NCBI GenBank assembly: GCA_910584235.1
Contig: CAJTZD010000035.1
Span: forward strand, 1-41,345
Reading direction: 5' to 3'
Source of the DNA: an uncultured Acetatifactor sp.
Lineage (GTDB): Bacteria; Bacillota; Clostridia; Lachnospirales; Lachnospiraceae
DNA: 41,345 nt
Position numbers and translations under genes: made by a program
Shown: piece after piece, positions 39,027-41,345 of the stretch
Numbering within the stretch: position 1 is the stretch's first letter
Layout: every line of letters starts with the position of its first letter
The notes under the pieces: generated by a model
The model's database searches: none
The model's input: the letters and a program-made list of their open reading frames with translations, nothing else
What the model was told of the DNA's origin: nothing

Positions 39027-39158
39027 TTATTTTTTTCGTTTTCTGATAATATGAATGACAATGACCGCAACTACAATTAACGCAATCCCTCCAAATAAAG
39101 GAAGCCATGTGTCAGTAACACTTTGCCAAACAGCACTCCAATTTACATTTTCCGGCAT
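39027..39158 (-). CDS. Small single-pass membrane protein (43 aa)
   Basis: A minus-strand ORF starts 3 nt after the permease stop, with GGAGG 8 nt before the ATG. It reads MPENVNWSAVWQSVTDTWLP, then a hydrophobic helix LFGGIALIVVAVIVIHII and a basic end RKRKK. The aromatic N-terminal half, one membrane span and positive cytoplasmic tail are typical of small accessory membrane proteins. It is evidently the last gene of the Bce-type operon and precedes its terminator. I know no family for it; a role in modulating the transporter is a guess from position. Confidence 0.65.
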   Translation of the reverse strand: MPENVNWSAVWQSVTDTWLPLFGGIALIVVAVIVIHIIRKRKK

Positions 39159-39161
39159 AAC

Positions 39162-41240
39162 CTAAACCTCCAATTCTTCAATTTGTTTTTCCATAACCAT
39201 ATGTTTACATGACAGGTAAGTGGCAATGAAATATCCACCATACACAATCAAGAACATCAAAACAGTAACACCAATATTTGTAGATATGCGCATATTTAGA
39301 AATTCTTCTGCAATCGCTGTGATTTTTCCGATTCCAAAGGCTGAAAACATTCCTGCAAGTAAAAGCGGCGAGGCAAAGAATATCGCTATCTGCTTGAATA
39401 AAGCTCCGAAAAGTAACCGGCTATCCGTCCCCAGCTTTTGTAATAACCCGTATCGGTAAACATTATCTGCGGTTTCTGTCAACTGTTTTAGGGACAGCAG
39501 CGCGGCGCATATCAGCAGAAACACCAGCCCGATATAGCAGCATAAGAATACCAGCAACGCGCAGGAGCCGTAATACATACTGCTCAACATGATTTTTTCA
39601 GTATACCGATACCCCTCTGTTTCCCATTCCAGCCCAATCGGTATCATTTTCTGCAATATTTCATCTGTATTTATACCGGGTTTATACTGTACTAACAAAA
39701 TATTCATGTCTTTTGCTAAAGACGCAGCGACATGATCGGGAACAATAAAGGTTCCCCTGTCGTTATTACCTACCGAAGTCATCAAAACAGTTTCACCCAG
39801 CGGCTTCCTCCCACCCGGCTGTAAAATCGTCCCATTCAAGTCAATTTCCGTACAGGACTGCAAAAACGAATCAACATATTGTAAAGTACCTTTGTAATTA
39901 CAGTTCAAGAGAAATTCATTATCAGCAAGATTTACAGGGGCTTTCCCCTGTGCCGCTAATGCACGGTTAAAATCTGAAATGGAAACTACCGAAACCCCCA
40001 CTTCGGGAATGTCTTCGTCAATGTGCCATAAGTTTAAGTCCTGCCCCTCAAATAAATCTCCATAGGTTATTTCTGCTTCATAAAGACTGATCTGCGTTAT
40101 GCTGTCTGCATAGATACCTAATCCCACGTCCCTTGATTTCAGATATGCCGCAATGTCCGTTTCTCCCGCCACATCAATATCCGCAACAACATTCAAATCA
40201 TAAGGAAGCGAAGCCTTAGACGTTTCATTCATGGTTAAAGCAGAACTGATCCCCACAGATATACCGCAAATAGATATGGTAAGCAAAGCGCATACTACGC
40301 TCATAGTCATAAAATCCGTCTGCACTTTACTTCCAATCTGTCGGCTTAAAAAGGTATTCAGCCCTTTCAGATAAATTTTCCTGTCTGCCTGTATCGCTGT
40401 AAGCAATACTGCCGATACAGAAAAGAAGAAAAGTGCCGTTCCTGCTGCCAATAAAACTACTGCAATCTGAAACCATGAATTTTCGCGGCTGGGAAGTATA
40501 CCATAGTGCTGAATCATCACGCCGGAAGAAACAATACAAAGGATAGAAAGCGCAGCTAAAGAAATCCCGGCGGCTTTGTTCCTTAGTGCCATGGCTTCAT
40601 TCTTCCTGCTGGCGGTCAACAGGTCAATCAGATTGACCGAAGAAACCGTGCGCACATTAAAAATCATAACAATCAGAAAAATCAATACAAAACAGCCGAT
40701 CGTCTTTTTCAGCGCACTTATGGAAAAAACAATCTGAAACTTACTCATATCTATTGCAAACAGGCGTAAAGAAAATATGGAAAGTCCCTGTGACAAAAGC
40801 AGCCCTGATATAAGCCCAAACACAAGTGACAGAATACCCACGCATAAGGTTTCCCCGGCAAAAATCCTTGATATTTTCCCTTTTTCCATTCCTAACAATG
40901 TATAAATCCCTAATTCCTTTTTCCTGCGTTTTAAGAGGAACTGATTTGCATACAGGATAAGAAATGCAAGGGTGGCAGCCACTACAACAGATAATGCAGA
41001 AAGCAATATCCCTAACTGGTCAGAAAGTAATTGCTTTGTTGCGTCAAGATCATTTAATGCCGGCTGGGTCTGAATGGAATTGAAAGCGTAAAACATACTT
41101 ACCGAAACCGTAAGCGTCAGGAAATAAATCATATAGTCCTGTATGTTTTTGCGCACATTGCGAATAATCAATTTACCCAGGCTAACGGATTTCGCTTTGT
41201 TTACAGAGTTAACGCTTGTCATCAAGTGAATTCTATTCAC
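39162..41240 (-). CDS. Bce-type ABC transporter permease (FtsX-like, BceB family)
   Basis: The ~692-residue protein has the architecture of antimicrobial-peptide-responsive permeases such as BceB: an FtsX-like N-terminal membrane region (LIIRNVRKNIQDYMIYFLTL, RRKKELGIYTLLGMEKGKIS), about ten helices, and a large extracellular domain between helices 7 and 8 (roughly residues 335-545). Such transporters usually confer resistance to bacitracin or lantibiotics and signal to a two-component system. GTG at 41240 is chosen as start: GGAGG lies 8 nt before it; GTG 41249 is too close to it and ATG 41222 too far. It overlaps the ATPase gene by 8 nt. Confidence 0.88.
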   Translation of the reverse strand: MNRIHLMTSVNSVNKAKSVSLGKLIIRNVRKNIQDYMIYFLTLTVSVSMFYAFNSIQTQPALNDLDATKQLLSDQLGILLSALSVVVAATLAFLILYANQFLLKRRKKELGIYTLLGMEKGKISRIFAGETLCVGILSLVFGLISGLLLSQGLSIFSLRLFAIDMSKFQIVFSISALKKTIGCFVLIFLIVMIFNVRTVSSVNLIDLLTASRKNEAMALRNKAAGISLAALSILCIVSSGVMIQHYGILPSRENSWFQIAVVLLAAGTALFFFSVSAVLLTAIQADRKIYLKGLNTFLSRQIGSKVQTDFMTMSVVCALLTISICGISVGISSALTMNETSKASLPYDLNVVADIDVAGETDIAAYLKSRDVGLGIYADSITQISLYEAEITYGDLFEGQDLNLWHIDEDIPEVGVSVVSISDFNRALAAQGKAPVNLADNEFLLNCNYKGTLQYVDSFLQSCTEIDLNGTILQPGGRKPLGETVLMTSVGNNDRGTFIVPDHVAASLAKDMNILLVQYKPGINTDEILQKMIPIGLEWETEGYRYTEKIMLSSMYYGSCALLVFLCCYIGLVFLLICAALLSLKQLTETADNVYRYGLLQKLGTDSRLLFGALFKQIAIFFASPLLLAGMFSAFGIGKITAIAEEFLNMRISTNIGVTVLMFLIVYGGYFIATYLSCKHMVMEKQIEELEV

Positions 41241-41345
41241 TTTTTTCACCTCCCAATACAGAAACTACCTCCATGATTTCCTCAAAAAAATCTTTCCGTG
41301 ATTTTGTCCCACGGTGAATTTCATTGAAAATTTTCCCGTCCTTAA
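41233..41345 (-). CDS. Bce-type ABC transporter ATPase, C-terminal end (partial)
   Basis: The minus-strand frame runs in from the right edge and ends KDGKIFNEIHRGTKSRKDFF then EEIMEVVSVLGGEKSE-stop. The DGKI-hydrophobic-EI-RG-S-K-FF-I-VVS-LGG pattern is the usual C-terminus of BceA-like ATPases. It overlaps the permease start by 8 nt, so both are one operon. The nucleotide-binding motifs are outside the window. Confidence 0.85.
   Translation of the reverse strand, partial: KDGKIFNEIHRGTKSRKDFFEEIMEVVSVLGGEKSE

Noticed and set aside
1..41345. tRNA or rRNA genes
   Set aside because: I saw no cloverleaf with a TTCGA-type T-loop and no rRNA-like stretch; the intergenic hairpins are of other kinds.

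Overview
The window looks like a chromosomal segment of a Gram-positive anaerobe of the class Clostridia, most likely family Lachnospiraceae. This is inferred from the S10-spc-alpha ribosomal gene order, zinc-type S14 and L36, a KOW-domain protein between map and infA, an L17 with a long insertion, ecfA1-ecfA2-ecfT-truA-rplM-rpsI downstream of alpha, strong AGGAGG-type ribosome-binding sites and moderate GC. I could not run a database search, so the family assignment is a judgement.

Left accessory part (1-2480): the C-terminal tip of an RHS/YD-repeat polymorphic toxin enters from the left edge. A candidate immunity gene follows, then a second headless piece of RHS core with a different tip, as in orphan-tip cassettes. 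The orphan core is broken by a palindromic repeat that recurs inside the ribosomal operons.

Housekeeping and regulatory genes (2480-12065): a SulP anion transporter (minus strand); a FabT-like MarR regulator followed by a cardiolipin synthase; an ECF sigma factor with its membrane anti-sigma partner, preceded by a promoter of ECF type; a KdpE-like response regulator with a short KdpD-like kinase (minus); a membrane acyltransferase; and a COG1092-type methyltransferase (minus).

Ribosomal superoperon (12100-29670): three tandem 25-bp repeats, a consensus promoter and a roughly 300-nt structured leader precede rpsJ. Then come rplC-rplD-rplW-rplB-rpsS-rplV-rpsC-rplP-rpmC-rpsQ-rplN-rplX-rplE-rpsZ-rpsH-rplF-rplR-rpsE-rpmD-rplO-secY-adk-map-KOW-infA. 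A second strong promoter, sharing unusual spacer sequence with the first, drives rpmJ-rpsM-rpsK-rpsD-rpoA-rplQ. Several intergenic gaps hold palindromes, including two copies of a double-hairpin repeat whose arms covary.

Downstream (29690-36860): a MATE transporter and an M15-family peptidase sit between rplQ and the energy-coupling-factor module ecfA1-ecfA2-ecfT-truA. Then rplM-rpsI follow with their own promoter and terminator.

Right accessory part (36860-41345): a recombinase-like remnant, an unknown ORF, an APH-fold phosphotransferase, a truncated HipB-like antitoxin gene with intact promoter, and a leftward Bce-type ABC transporter (ATPase end, permease) followed by a 43-residue membrane protein.
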